Origin: Nocardioides sp. SYSU D00065
Lineage (GTDB): Bacteria > Actinomycetota > Actinomycetes > Propionibacteriales > Nocardioidaceae
Reading direction: 5' to 3'
DNA length: 64,000 nucleotides
Assembly: GCF_017916425.1 (NCBI RefSeq)
Contig: NZ_JAFMSX010000003.1
Location: forward strand, 124,001-188,000
The notes under the pieces are model-generated. The model was not told where the DNA came from, searched no databases, and was given only the letters and a program-made list of their open reading frames with translations. Within the stretch, counting starts at the first letter, position 1. Each line of letters opens with the position of its first letter. Position numbers and translations under genes: made by a program. Positions 8,199-18,785 of this stretch are shown here, one piece after another.

Positions 8199-8711
8199 AT
8201 GGCGGACACCAAGGCGACCTTCAAGACCAACCGGGGCGACATCGTCGTCAACCTGTTCCCCCACCACGCTCCCGAGACCGTCGACAACTTCGTCGGCCTC
8301 GCCGAGGGCACCAAGGAGTACCGCGACGACGCCGGTCGCAGCGGCGAGCGGTACTACGACGGCCTCGGCTTCCACCGCGTGATCGACGGCTTCATGATCC
8401 AGGGCGGCTGCCCCCTCGGCACCGGCACCGGCGGTCCGGGCTACACCTTCAAGGACGAGATCCACCCCGAGCTCGTCTTCGACAAGCCCTACCTGCTCGC
8501 CATGGCCAACGCCGGTCCCGGCACCAACGGCTCGCAGTTCTTCATCACCGTCGGCGCCACCCCCTGGCTCAACCGCAAGCACACCATCTTCGGTGAGGTG
8601 GCCGACCAGTCGAGCCGCGAGGTCGTCGACGCGATCGCCACCACCGCCACCGGCGCCATGGACCGCCCGGTGGAGCCCGTGGTGATCGAGTCGGTCACGA
8701 TCGAGCGCTGA
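8199..8711 (+). CDS. Peptidyl-prolyl cis-trans isomerase, cyclophilin type
   Basis: 170 residues from ATG 8199, with GAGAGG upstream. Cyclophilins catalyse cis-trans isomerisation of X-Pro bonds. Catalytic and binding signatures are present: FHRVIDGFMIQGG (Arg and Phe of the active site), then GPGYTFKDE, MANAGPGTNGSQFFIT and the late HTIFGEV. There is no signal peptide, so the protein is cytoplasmic. The cyclophilin-rhomboid-crgA order is conserved near the actinobacterial origin. Confidence 0.95.
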   Translation: MADTKATFKTNRGDIVVNLFPHHAPETVDNFVGLAEGTKEYRDDAGRSGERYYDGLGFHRVIDGFMIQGGCPLGTGTGGPGYTFKDEIHPELVFDKPYLLAMANAGPGTNGSQFFITVGATPWLNRKHTIFGEVADQSSREVVDAIATTATGAMDRPVEPVVIESVTIER

Positions 8712-8785
8712 CCGGCTGCCCGCGAGCCTGCCCCACCCGTGCCTTCCACGACCGTGCCTCCCGTGACCGTGGCGACGCTGCTGCG

Positions 8786-9730
8786 ATGACCCAGCCGACC
8801 GACGACCCGGCCGCGACCGGGGTGCCCACCTGCTATCGGCACCCCGATCGCGAGACCTGGATCCGCTGCCAGCGCTGCGACCGGCCGATCTGCCCGGACT
8901 GCATGCGCGACGCCGCCGTGGGCTTCCAGTGCCCCGAGTGCGTCAAGGAGGCCAACAAGGGCTCCCGGCAGAACCGCGCGCTGTACGGCGGCGAGCGCAG
9001 CGCCGACCCCCGGCTGACGACGTACGTCCTGATGGGCATCAGCGCGGTCGTGTGGCTCGCCGTCACCCTCGGCGGGAGCGGGTCCCGGCTGGCGGACCTG
9101 CTGTCGCTCACTCCAGGAGGTCGGTGCGAGCTCCTCGACGGCTCGGGGCGCTACTACCCCGGCGTGGTCGAGCAGGCCGCCTGCGCGACGCTGCCGGGCG
9201 CCGGCTGGCACGAGGGCGTCGCCAGCGGGGCGTGGTGGCAGATGGTCACCAGCATGTTCACCCACGTCGACCTCTGGCACCTGGCGCTCAACCTGATGGC
9301 CATCTACATCCTCGGTCCCGCGCTGGAGGGGATCATGGGGCGGGTCCGGTTCCTGATGGTCTACCTCGTGGGCGGGCTGGCCGGCAGCGTTCTGGTGCTG
9401 TGGCTCTCCGACTCGCAAGGGTCGACGCTGGGTGCGTCCGGCGCGCTCTACGCGATCCTCGGCGGCCTGCTGGTGACGTTCCGCAAGGCACGCCTCGACA
9501 CGCAGTGGCTCATGCAGAACCTTGCCCTCGGCGTCGTCATCACCGTGGTCGGCTGGCGCTACATCTCCTGGCAGGGCCACCTCGGCGGGCTGCTCGGCGG
9601 CATGGCAGTGGCCGCGATCATCGCCTACGCACCGAAGAGCCGCCGGTCCGCCGTGCAGTGGGGCGGCGTCGGCCTGGTCACCGCCGTGCTGGTCGGGCTC
9701 TCCCTCGTGCGCGTCGGCATGCTCACCTGA
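8786..9730 (+). CDS. Rhomboid family intramembrane serine protease
   Basis: 314 residues from ATG 8786. The N-terminal ~50 residues form a Cys/His zinc-ribbon-like module (CYRHP, CQRC, CPDC, CPEC), typical of actinobacterial rhomboids. Six TM helices follow. The active site is visible: Ser218 in GASGALY and His265 in GHLGGLLGG form the Ser-His dyad, and HVDLWHLALNLMAIYILG carries the oxyanion-side His/Asn. The enzyme cleaves TM substrates within the membrane; its substrate here is unknown. There is a 75-nt gap after the cyclophilin gene on the same strand. Confidence 0.93.
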   Translation: MTQPTDDPAATGVPTCYRHPDRETWIRCQRCDRPICPDCMRDAAVGFQCPECVKEANKGSRQNRALYGGERSADPRLTTYVLMGISAVVWLAVTLGGSGSRLADLLSLTPGGRCELLDGSGRYYPGVVEQAACATLPGAGWHEGVASGAWWQMVTSMFTHVDLWHLALNLMAIYILGPALEGIMGRVRFLMVYLVGGLAGSVLVLWLSDSQGSTLGASGALYAILGGLLVTFRKARLDTQWLMQNLALGVVITVVGWRYISWQGHLGGLLGGMAVAAIIAYAPKSRRSAVQWGGVGLVTAVLVGLSLVRVGMLT

Positions 9731-9837
9731 CGATCACCAGCTCACCGCGAGCTCACCGCCGGCTCCGCCGGCACCTCAGCAGCCCCCGCGACCCGGCGTA
9801 CGACGTGCTCGTCCGCCGCGGTCCGGGGGCTGTCGTC

Positions 9838-9914
9838 TACCCACAGGTGTACCCACAGATGTGGACAACTACACCGGTGTAATTCTCCACAGGGGTTTTC
9901 CACAGTGTGGAGAA
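9838..9914. promoter_or_regulatory. Cluster of six DnaA-box-like 9-mers
   Basis: Within 77 bp: TACCCACAG at 9838-9846 and 9850-9858, TGTGGACAA (reverse TTGTCCACA, the preferred actinobacterial DnaA box) at 9860-9868, TTCTCCACA at 9883-9891, TTTTCCACA at 9896-9904, and TGTGGAGAA (reverse TTCTCCACA) at 9906-9914. Four match the xTxTCCACA consensus closely; the two TACCCACAG sites are weaker. The cluster lies in the rhomboid-crgA spacer, near the inferred origin side of the chromosome. It may titrate DnaA or regulate crgA; no AT-rich unwinding element is apparent. Confidence 0.65.
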
Positions 9915-9939
9915 CTGCGGCGGGATAGCCCGAAATCGA

Positions 9940-9999
9940 CTCGAGCGGTGAGAGAGACGCCTTCCCTTCCCCAGGAAGGCGCCTCACTCACCGCTCGAG
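9940..9999. terminator. Long interrupted hairpin between rhomboid gene and crgA
   Basis: Outer arms CTCGAGCGGTGAG (9940-9952) and CTCACCGCTCGAG (9987-9999) are perfectly complementary over 13 bp. Inner arms CGCCTTCC (9958-9965) and GGAAGGCG (9974-9981) pair over 8 bp around an 8-nt loop. It sits between convergent genes, so it most likely terminates transcription from both sides. No T-run follows. Confidence 0.7.
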
Positions 10000-10048
10000 G
10001 CGCTCAGTGCCGTGCCGGCCGGTCAACGAGGACCGGCCGAGGGAGAAC

Positions 10049-10501
10049 CTACTCCCACTTGGTCGCAAAGCTGAACCCGACCGCCATGAACGCGATGCCG
10101 ACGACGAGGTTCCACTGGCCGAGGTCGTTGAGGATCCACAGGCTCGAGAGGTCGTCGGAGAAGACGTAGAACGTGCAGATCCAGATCAGGCCCACGAGGA
10201 AGCAGCCGAGCATGCCCACCACGACGCCGCGGCCGCGGCCGAGCGGCGTCGAGGGGTGCGCGGAGACCACCAGGCCGAGCATCAGCAGGCCGAAGCCGAT
10301 GACGTAGTTCCACCGCTCGAGGTCGGCGACGGCCTTGGGGCTGCCCTTCACCGGCGGGAACGCCAGCGGGTTGCCCCGGGCCTGCGCGTAGTAGAAGACC
10401 AGCCAGCCGATGCCGGCCACGATCAGCAGCAGGGCGATCAGGAACCTGACGGAGAAGGTCTTGGTCTTCTCCTCGGTGGTGACCGTCGTGGACTTCGACA
10501 C
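10049..10501 (-). CDS. crgA: CrgA-type cell division protein with duplicated domain
   Basis: 150 residues from GTG 10501, preceded by AGGAGCAGCA. CrgA is a small septum-associated membrane protein, normally ~85-95 residues with two TM helices. Here two CrgA-like units lie in tandem. Unit 1 (~15-85) has a TM followed by DLERWNYVIGFGLLMLGL. Unit 2 (~90-150) has a TM followed by DLGQWNLVVGIAFMAVGFSFATKWE, the usual CrgA ending. The shared W-N-(Y/L)-(V/A)-(I/V)-G pattern supports duplication. Four TM helices are expected. It lies between the rhomboid gene and the DUF881 gene, the typical crgA position. Confidence 0.88.
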   Translation of the reverse strand: MSKSTTVTTEEKTKTFSVRFLIALLLIVAGIGWLVFYYAQARGNPLAFPPVKGSPKAVADLERWNYVIGFGLLMLGLVVSAHPSTPLGRGRGVVVGMLGCFLVGLIWICTFYVFSDDLSSLWILNDLGQWNLVVGIAFMAVGFSFATKWE

Positions 10502-10594
10502 TGCTGCTCCTGTGGCTGGGTGGGAGGTTCTGCGGCGCCCGCGGGCGCCGGTGATGGACGGCACAGCGCCCAACGGGGGGTTAGCGTAGTCGCC

Positions 10595-11347
10595 ATGCCG
10601 TCCGAGTCCCACGTGCGCCCCGGGCGCCGTCGCGTCTGGCGCGTCGCGACGCCGCTCGTCGTGCTGCTCAGCGGCACGCTGTTCGCGGTGAGCGCGAAGC
10701 AGAGCGACGGCATCGACCTGCGCGGCGGCCGGCTGACCGACCTGGCCTCGGTGGTCCGCGCCGAGCGCGACGAGGCCGGGGACCTGACGGCACGGGCCGC
10801 CACCCTCAACGCCGAGGTGGAGGCCCTCAGCGCCCAGCTCGGCGACCGGTCGGTGGGCCGCGTCCAGGAGCAGATCGCGACGCTCGAGGACCCGGCGGGG
10901 CTCACCGCGAAGACCGGTCCCGCCGTCCAGGTGACCCTCGACGACGCGCCGATGGAGGCGCGGCTGGCCTACGAGGGAGAGCCCAACGACCTCGTCGTCC
11001 ACCAGCAGGACATCCAGGCCGTCGCCAACGCGATGTGGAACGCCGGCGCGGTGGCGGTGACCATCCAGGGCCAGCGGCTGATCTCCACCACCGGCATCAA
11101 GTGCGAGGGCAACCAGGTGACCCTCAACGGACTGCCCTACTCCCCGCCCTACGTGATCGTCGGGATCGGCGACCAGGCCCAGATGGAGGCCGAGCTCACC
11201 ACCGACCCGATCCTCGCGACCTACCGCGACTACACCGCGATCCCCGGCGGGGGCGTCTCGTGGGACATGACGCCGCTCGAGTCGGCCGTGGCGCCGGCGT
11301 ACACCGGGCTGCTCGACCTCACCTACGCCACGCCGATGGCGGGGTAG
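10595..11347 (+). CDS. DUF881 protein
   Basis: 250 residues from ATG 10595. An N-terminal membrane anchor (~20-40) precedes a short coiled-coil region (ERDEAGDLTARAATLNAEVEAL, about residues 55-80) and the DUF881 domain, with VTLDDAP, NDLVVHQQDIQAVANAMWNAGA and a late G-x-P-Y-S-PPYVIVGIG stretch. DUF881 proteins are anchored outside the cytoplasmic membrane and are widespread near division genes in Gram-positives; their role is not defined. The gene is divergent from crgA with a 93-bp shared spacer. Confidence 0.9.
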   Translation: MPSESHVRPGRRRVWRVATPLVVLLSGTLFAVSAKQSDGIDLRGGRLTDLASVVRAERDEAGDLTARAATLNAEVEALSAQLGDRSVGRVQEQIATLEDPAGLTAKTGPAVQVTLDDAPMEARLAYEGEPNDLVVHQQDIQAVANAMWNAGAVAVTIQGQRLISTTGIKCEGNQVTLNGLPYSPPYVIVGIGDQAQMEAELTTDPILATYRDYTAIPGGGVSWDMTPLESAVAPAYTGLLDLTYATPMAG

Positions 11348-11386
11348 GCCGACCCGACCCACCAGCCCCGGGCCGTCGCGCGGCGC

Positions 11387-13200
11387 TCAGCGGCGGCGGG
11401 GGGCCGGGGGTGTGGTCGGTGAGTCGGTCGGGACGCCGGGTGTCTCGGTCGGGGTCTCCGTCGGCTCCGGGGTCTCGGTCGGCTCCGGGGTCTCGGTCGG
11501 CTCCGGCGTCTCCGGCTCCGGGGTCTCCGGCTCCTCGTAGGCCGAGACGAAGATCGTGACCGTGCTGCCCTGGTCGGCGGTGCCGCCGGCCGGGATCTGG
11601 TCGACGACCGTGCCCCGGGGCTCGGTCGACGTGGCGTCCGTGCGCACGTCGGGGACGAAGCCTGCCTCGCGGATCGCCCGCTCGGCCTCGCCCTGTCGCA
11701 GGCCGCGCACGTCCGGGACCCGCTCGGGACCGTCGGAGTAGACGAGCGTGACCGTGGTGCCCTCGGCGACCGACGTACCCGCCGTGGGGTCGGTGCTGAT
11801 CACCTGGTTGCGGGGCTCGTCGGAGTCCTCCTCGAGGAAGCGCACCGTGAGGTTCTGCTCGAGCAGCTGCGCGCGTGCCTCCTTGCGGAGCGTGCCCACG
11901 ACGAACGGCACCTCGACCTCGGGCTTGCCCGAGGACACCACGAGGTTGATCGCGTCGCCCGGGTCGGCGGGCACGTCGCGGGGAGGGTCCTGGCTGATGA
12001 CCCGGTCCGCCTCGACGGTCTCGGAGGTGTCCCGTCCGACTCGCCCGACGGTGAAGCCGCCGTCGACGATCGCGAGCCGGGCCTCCTCCTCGGTGAGTCC
12101 GACGACGTTGGGCACGGCGGTGCGCTGGGGCGCTTCGTCGAAGAGCAGGTCGTTGAGCAACCACGCTCCCAGGCCCAGCAGGCCGACCATCAGGAGCCCG
12201 GCGAGGACCCACCAGCCGGCACGCCTGCGCGAGGTGCGGTCCTGTCCGGGCGGCGGGGACGACGCCATCGTGGTGGTCGCATCGGCCGGCGGGGCGGGCG
12301 GGACGTACTGCGTCTCGGGGACCGCGACGACGGCGGGCGCCTGGATCGGGTGCCCGGCCAGGTAGCGCTCGATGTCGGCCTTCATCGCCGCGGCGCTCTG
12401 GTAGCGGTCCTCGACGCGCTTGGCGAGCGACTTCAGCACGATCGCGTCGATCTCGGGGTCCAGCTCGTCGTCGAGGTCCGACGGCGGCGCCGCGGGCTCG
12501 CGGACGTGCTGGTACGCCACCGCGACGGGGCTGTCGCCGACGAACGGCGGTCGGCCGGTGAGGAGCTCGTAGAGCAGGCAGCCCGTCGAGTAGACGTCGG
12601 AGCGCGAGTCGACGGTCTCCCCGCGCGCCTGCTCGGGCGAGAGGTACTGCGCGGTGCCCACCACAGCCGCGGTCTGCGTCATCGTGGAGGACGCGTCGGA
12701 GATCGCCCGGGCGATGCCGAAGTCCATGACCTTGACGTCGCCGGACGGCGTGAGCATGACGTTGCCCGGCTTGATGTCGCGGTGGATGATCCCGGCGCGG
12801 TGGCTGTAGTCGAGGGCCGCCAGCACGCCCGCGGTGATCTCCAGCGCGCGCTCGGGCAGGATCTTGCGGCCCTCGCGCAGGATGTCGCGCAGGGTGCGTC
12901 CCTCGACGCACTCCATGACGATGTAGGGCTGGGCGACGCCCGACCCGTCGGTGGCCATCTCCTCGCCGGTGTCGTAGGTGGAGACGATCGCCGGGTGGTT
13001 GAGGGACGCCGAGGACTGCGCCTCGCGTCGGAACCTGGCCTGGAAGGTGGCGTCGCTGGCCAGGTCGGTGCGCAGGCGCTTGACGGCGACGGTGCGTCCC
13101 AGCCGCAGGTCCTTGCCCTTGCGGACCTCGGCCATGCCACCGCGCCCCAACAGCTCGCCGAGCTCGTAGCGACCGCCGATCAGTGTGGGGTTCGGTTGGG

Positions 13201-13204
<4 letters not shown>
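11387..13204 (-). CDS. pknB: Serine/threonine protein kinase PknB
   Basis: 605 residues. Its ATG (13204) overlaps the pknA stop as ATGA, indicating translational coupling. The kinase domain (~12-280) has glycine loop GRGGMAEV, Lys42, HRDIKPGN (~141) and DFG (~160), so it should be active. One TM helix (near 340-360) is followed by three extracellular PASTA repeats that bind peptidoglycan fragments or muropeptides, and then a short Pro/Thr/Glu tail of ETPEP/TETP repeats. Mycobacterial PknB has four PASTA repeats and no such tail. It is the last gene of the fha-pstP-rodA-pbpA-pknA-pknB operon controlling growth and cell-wall synthesis. Confidence 0.95.
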
Positions 13205-14660
<1,456 letters not shown>

Positions 14661-14664
<4 letters not shown>

Positions 14665-16121
14665 TGGTTGATCACCGCCTCCATGATCGCCTTGGCGATC
14701 GGGCCGCCCAGGAGACCGCCCGCGATCTCCTCGCGCGCGGTGTCGCTGGACTGGACGAGCACGGCGACGGCGACCTGCGGGTCGTCGGCCGGCGCGAAGG
14801 ACACGAACCAGGCGTAGGGCGGCTGGTCGGCGGTGGACTGCGCGGTGCCGGTCTTGCCGGCGACCTCGACGCCCGGGATCTGCGCCGGGGTCGCGGTGCC
14901 CGATTCGACCGTGGCCACCAGCATCTTGGTCAGCTCCTCGGCCGTCGAGCTCGACATCGCCTTGCTGATGCTCTGCGGGTCGGTGCGGTCGAGCACCGAG
15001 AGGTTCGGAGCGCGGACCTCGTCGACGACGTAGGGGCGCATGACGTCGCCGTCGTTGGCGATCGCCGCGGCCACCATCGCCATCTGCAGCGGGGAAGCGG
15101 TCACGCTCGCCTGGCCGATGCCGGACATCGCCGTCTGCGGCGGGTCCATGTCGCGCGGGTAGAGCGACTTCGCCTGGCCGCCGAGGTCCTCCAGCGAGGT
15201 GTCGTTGAAGCCGAACGCCTCGGCCTGCTCGGCCATCGCCTCGACGCCGAGCTCGTTGGCCAGGCTGAGGAAGGTGACGTTGCAGGAGACCTGCATCGCC
15301 TGGGTCATGGTGATGCGGCGTCCGCCGCAGTCGCCGCCGTCGTGGTTGGGGATGGAGACCGAGGACTGCGGCAGCCGGAACCGGAAGCCGCCGGGCACCA
15401 TCGAGTCGGCGTCGTAGTCGCCCGACTCGATCGCGGCCGCGGCGGTGACCAGCTTGAACGTCGACCCCGGCGGGAGCGTCGTACCGATCGCGCGGTTGAT
15501 CAGCGGCTCGCGGGGGTCGTTGTTGAGGCGCTTGCCGAGCTCGTCGACCGCCTCGAAGTCGTGGGAGGCGAAGCCGTTGGGGTCGAACGTCGGGGTGGAC
15601 GCCATCGCGAGCACCCGCCCGGTCGTGGGCTCGAGCGCGACCACCGCGCCCTGGGCGTCGCCGGACAGGTTCTCCAAGCCGGTCCAGGCGGCGTCCTGGG
15701 CGGCCGCGTCCACGGTCAGCTGCACGTTGCCGCCCTTGGGGTCGCTGTTGCTGAGCATGTCGACCAGGCGGGTGACGAAGAGCCGGGAGTCGTCGCCGGC
15801 CAGGACGGCGTTCTGCGAGCGTTCCACCCCGGTCTGGCTGAAGCGGGAGAAGTAGCCGGTGATCGGGGCGTACTTGAACGGCTCGGAGTACGTGCGCTGG
15901 TACTTGTAGCGGTCGTCCGACGGCACGCTGCGCGCGACCGCGTCGTTGCCGACCAGGATCGCCCCGCGCTCGCGGGAGTACGCGGCGGTGATGACCCGGT
16001 TGTTGCGCGGGTCGTCGGACAGGTCGTCGGCGCGGACGTACATGAGGTAGGTCGCGTTGACCAGGAGCGCCATGAACAGCACCAGGCAGAAGACCGAGAC
16101 GACGCGGATGGGCTTGTTCAT
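14661..16121 (-). CDS. pbpA: Penicillin-binding protein PbpA (class B transpeptidase)
   Basis: 486 residues. Its ATG (16121) overlaps the rodA stop as ATGA. An N-terminal TM anchor (~7-27) precedes a dimerisation region and the transpeptidase domain. The active-site motifs are SxxK in PPGSTFKLV, SxN in QVSCNVTF and KTG in AGKTGTAQ, so the protein should cross-link peptidoglycan outside the membrane. The set rodA-pbpA next to pknAB is the conserved actinobacterial unit in which a SEDS polymerase pairs with its class B PBP. Length matches M. tuberculosis PbpA (~490). Confidence 0.95.
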
Positions 16122-17524
16122 CGCAGCTTCACCACCTGGGTGTGCTCGTCGTCGGCGGCCGAGTCGTCGACCGGGTCCAGCCGCGGGGCGGGTCGGCGGG
16201 CCTGGTCGGAGATGCGCAGCAGCAGCGCCACCACCACCCAGTTGGCCACCAGCGAGGACCCGCCGTAGGAGAGGAACGGGGTGGTAAGGCCGGTCAGCGG
16301 GATCAGGCCGGTGACGCCGCCGATGACCACGAAGACCTGCAGGGCGATGATCGCGGCGAGACCCACCGCCATCAGCTTGCCGAAGCCGTCGCGCGAGATC
16401 AGCGCGATGCGCAGGGCGCGCTCCACGATCAGGCCGTAGCAGAGCACGATCGCCATGACCGCGGTCAGGCCGAGCTCCTCGCCGATGGTGGACAGGATGA
16501 AGTCGGAGTACGCGAACGGCACCCGCTCGGGGAAGCCGTTGCCGAGCCCGCGCCCGATCAGCCCGCCCCAGCCCATGCCGAACAGCGCCTCCACCAGCTG
16601 CCCGCTGCCCGGCGACTCGTAGTAGTAGTCCATCGGGTGCAGCCAGAAGTCGAAGCGGTTGCGCACGTTGTCGACGAACGTGTACGCCGCCAATGCGCCG
16701 GCCGCGAACAGCAGCCCGCCGACGACCAGCCAGCCGGCCCGCTCGGTGGCGACGTAGAGCATGACCAGGAACAGCCCGAAGAACAGCAGCGAGGAGCCCA
16801 GGTCGTTCTGGGCGACCAGGATCATCATCGACACCCCGAACATCGCCAGGATCGGGCCGAGGTCGCGACCGCGCGGCAGGTCGATGAACACCACCCGCCG
16901 GCCGGCGAGGGCCAGGGCGTCGCGGTGAAGCACGAGGTAGCCGGCGAAGGCGATCACCAGGAGCACCTTGGCGACCTCGCCGGGCTGGAAGCTGAAGCCG
17001 GCGACGTTGATCCAGATCCGGGCGCCGTTGATCTTGCCGCCGATGATCGGCAGGAACGGCAGGATCAGCAGCAGGATGCCTGCCAGCCCGGAGGTGTAGG
17101 TGAAGCGCTGCAGCGAGCGGTGGTCGCGCAGCAGGAAGAGCGTCCCGACGAACAGGATGACCCCGAGGGTCATCCAGGTGAGCTGCTGTCGCGCGAAGGT
17201 GTGCTGGTCGAGTCCGTTGGCCTCGTAGGTGAGGTCGAGGCGGCGAAGCACCGCCAGCCCGAGGCCGTTGAGCGCCGCGACGAGCGGCAGCAGCACCGGG
17301 TCGGCGTACGGCGCGACGATGCGCACCGCGACGTGGGCGGCGACGATGAGCGCGGTCAGCCAGCCGCCGTAGCCGGCCAGGTCGGCCGGCACCTCGCCCT
17401 CGAGGCCGAGGCCGACGGCGGCATAGGCGCCGATGCCGACCGCGAGGGCGAGCACGAGCAGCCACAGCTCCGCGCCCCGGCGCCGCCGGTGCACGAAGCC
17501 CATCAGGGTCCCGGTCTGGCTCAT
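16118..17524 (-). CDS. rodA: SEDS-family peptidoglycan polymerase RodA
   Basis: 468 residues from ATG 17524. Multiple TM helices and the SEDS signatures are present: GARIWINVAGFSFQPGEVAK, the Asp-bearing RRVVFIDLPRGRDLG / VAQNDLGSSLL region, and PLTGLTTPFLSYGGSS near the C-terminus. SEDS proteins polymerise glycan strands from lipid II and act with a class B PBP, here PbpA encoded next. FtsW is a close paralogue, but the operon (pstP-rodA-pbpA-pknAB) indicates RodA. A charged cytoplasmic tail ends the protein. Confidence 0.93.
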   Translation of the reverse strand: MSQTGTLMGFVHRRRRGAELWLLVLALAVGIGAYAAVGLGLEGEVPADLAGYGGWLTALIVAAHVAVRIVAPYADPVLLPLVAALNGLGLAVLRRLDLTYEANGLDQHTFARQQLTWMTLGVILFVGTLFLLRDHRSLQRFTYTSGLAGILLLILPFLPIIGGKINGARIWINVAGFSFQPGEVAKVLLVIAFAGYLVLHRDALALAGRRVVFIDLPRGRDLGPILAMFGVSMMILVAQNDLGSSLLFFGLFLVMLYVATERAGWLVVGGLLFAAGALAAYTFVDNVRNRFDFWLHPMDYYYESPGSGQLVEALFGMGWGGLIGRGLGNGFPERVPFAYSDFILSTIGEELGLTAVMAIVLCYGLIVERALRIALISRDGFGKLMAVGLAAIIALQVFVVIGGVTGLIPLTGLTTPFLSYGGSSLVANWVVVALLLRISDQARRPAPRLDPVDDSAADDEHTQVVKLR

Positions 17525-17543
17525 CGCGGTCCGTCCGTGGCTC

Positions 17544-18785
17544 TCACTCGAGGTCCTGGCTCGCCGCGTAGTTGTCGACGGTCAGCCGGGCGTCGTCCAG
17601 GTCGTCGGTCTGGATGCCCTCGCGGACCTGCTCGGCCTCGATGTCGCTGAGCCGGTCGAGCTCCACGTCGGTGATCTCGTAGACGTGGGACAGGGAGATA
17701 CCGGGCACGTCGGCGTCGACGCCGCGGAAGATCGCGACCCGGCCGTCCTGCTCGGCGACGTAGAACTGCTGCTGGCTCCACGACCACCCGGCCGCCAGCA
17801 CGACCCAGGCGAGCCCGACGAGGACCGCGGCGAGCAGGAGTCGGCGCAGCCACGCGTAGCGGGTCGGGGCGAGAGGTGCGTAGCGTGCGGTCTCGGGGTC
17901 GATCGGGTCGGCGACGTAGGCGCCGGGCGGGACGTCCGCCGGCACCGGCGGGATCTCCCCGGTGTCGCCCTGACGGTGGCCGCGGAAGAGCCCGCCGACG
18001 GCACCGCCCAGCGGCATCCGTCGCGGGAGGTCGGCCGCGGCGCCCACGAGCAAGGGGGTCAGGTCCTCCGGCGGCGCCTCCTCGGCGACGTCGGCGACGA
18101 TGCAGGTGACGTTGTCGGTGCTGCCCGCCTCGAGGCTGGCGCGCACCATCTCGACCGCGGCGTAGTCCGGCGTGCCCTGCGACAGGATCTCGGCGATCCG
18201 CTCCGGGCCGAGGGTGCCGCACGCCCCGTCGCTGCAGATGAAGATGCGATCGCCGGCCTCGGCCGGGAGCTCGAAGAGGTCGGGCTCCTCGTGGCGGATG
18301 CCGTCGAGCGCCTTGAGGATGAGGTTGCGGTGCGGGTGGGTCCGCGACTGCTCCTCGGTGATGCGGCCCTCGTCGATGAGGGACTGCACGAAGGTGTGGT
18401 CGTGGGTGAGCTGGCGCAGCTCCCCGCGCCGGTAGAGGTAGGCGCGGCTGTCGCCGATGTGGCCGAAGCCGAAGCGGGCGCCGTCGAACAGGGCGACCGT
18501 CGCGGTGGTCGACGTGCCGTTGAGCGCGGGGTCCTCCTCGACCAGCTCGGCGATGCGGTCGTCGGCGCGGTGCACCGCGCCCGCCACCTGGCCGAGCAGG
18601 TCCTCGTCGGGCTGCTGGTCGAGCTTGCGCAGCGCCTGCACCGCGGTGCTCGACGCCAGGTCCCCGCGTACGGCACCGCCGACGCCGTCGCACACCGTCA
18701 GCAGCCAGGGGCCGGCGTAGCCGCTGTCCTGGTTCTCCCGGCGTACGCGTCCCACGTCGGAGATCGCGGAGTAGTGGAGGTGCAT
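17544..18785 (-). CDS. pstP: PP2C-type phosphoprotein phosphatase PstP
   Basis: 413 residues from ATG 18785, whose A is the last base of the upstream fhaB stop (TGATG). The PP2C domain (1-235) has the metal-binding aspartates in VRRENQDS, VCDGVGG, GDSRAYLYR, FICSDG and STDNVTC. A cytoplasmic linker, a TM helix (around 305-325) and an extracellular C-terminal domain of ~85 residues follow, as in mycobacterial PstP. It dephosphorylates PknA, PknB and their targets, opposing the kinases in the same operon. Confidence 0.94.
   Translation of the reverse strand: MHLHYSAISDVGRVRRENQDSGYAGPWLLTVCDGVGGAVRGDLASSTAVQALRKLDQQPDEDLLGQVAGAVHRADDRIAELVEEDPALNGTSTTATVALFDGARFGFGHIGDSRAYLYRRGELRQLTHDHTFVQSLIDEGRITEEQSRTHPHRNLILKALDGIRHEEPDLFELPAEAGDRIFICSDGACGTLGPERIAEILSQGTPDYAAVEMVRASLEAGSTDNVTCIVADVAEEAPPEDLTPLLVGAAADLPRRMPLGGAVGGLFRGHRQGDTGEIPPVPADVPPGAYVADPIDPETARYAPLAPTRYAWLRRLLLAAVLVGLAWVVLAAGWSWSQQQFYVAEQDGRVAIFRGVDADVPGISLSHVYEITDVELDRLSDIEAEQVREGIQTDDLDDARLTVDNYAASQDLE

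Noticed and set aside
9731..10048. Possible chromosomal origin at the DnaA-box cluster
   Set aside because: Only six boxes, no AT-rich unwinding region, and dnaA/dnaN are not adjacent; kept as a regulatory/titration site.
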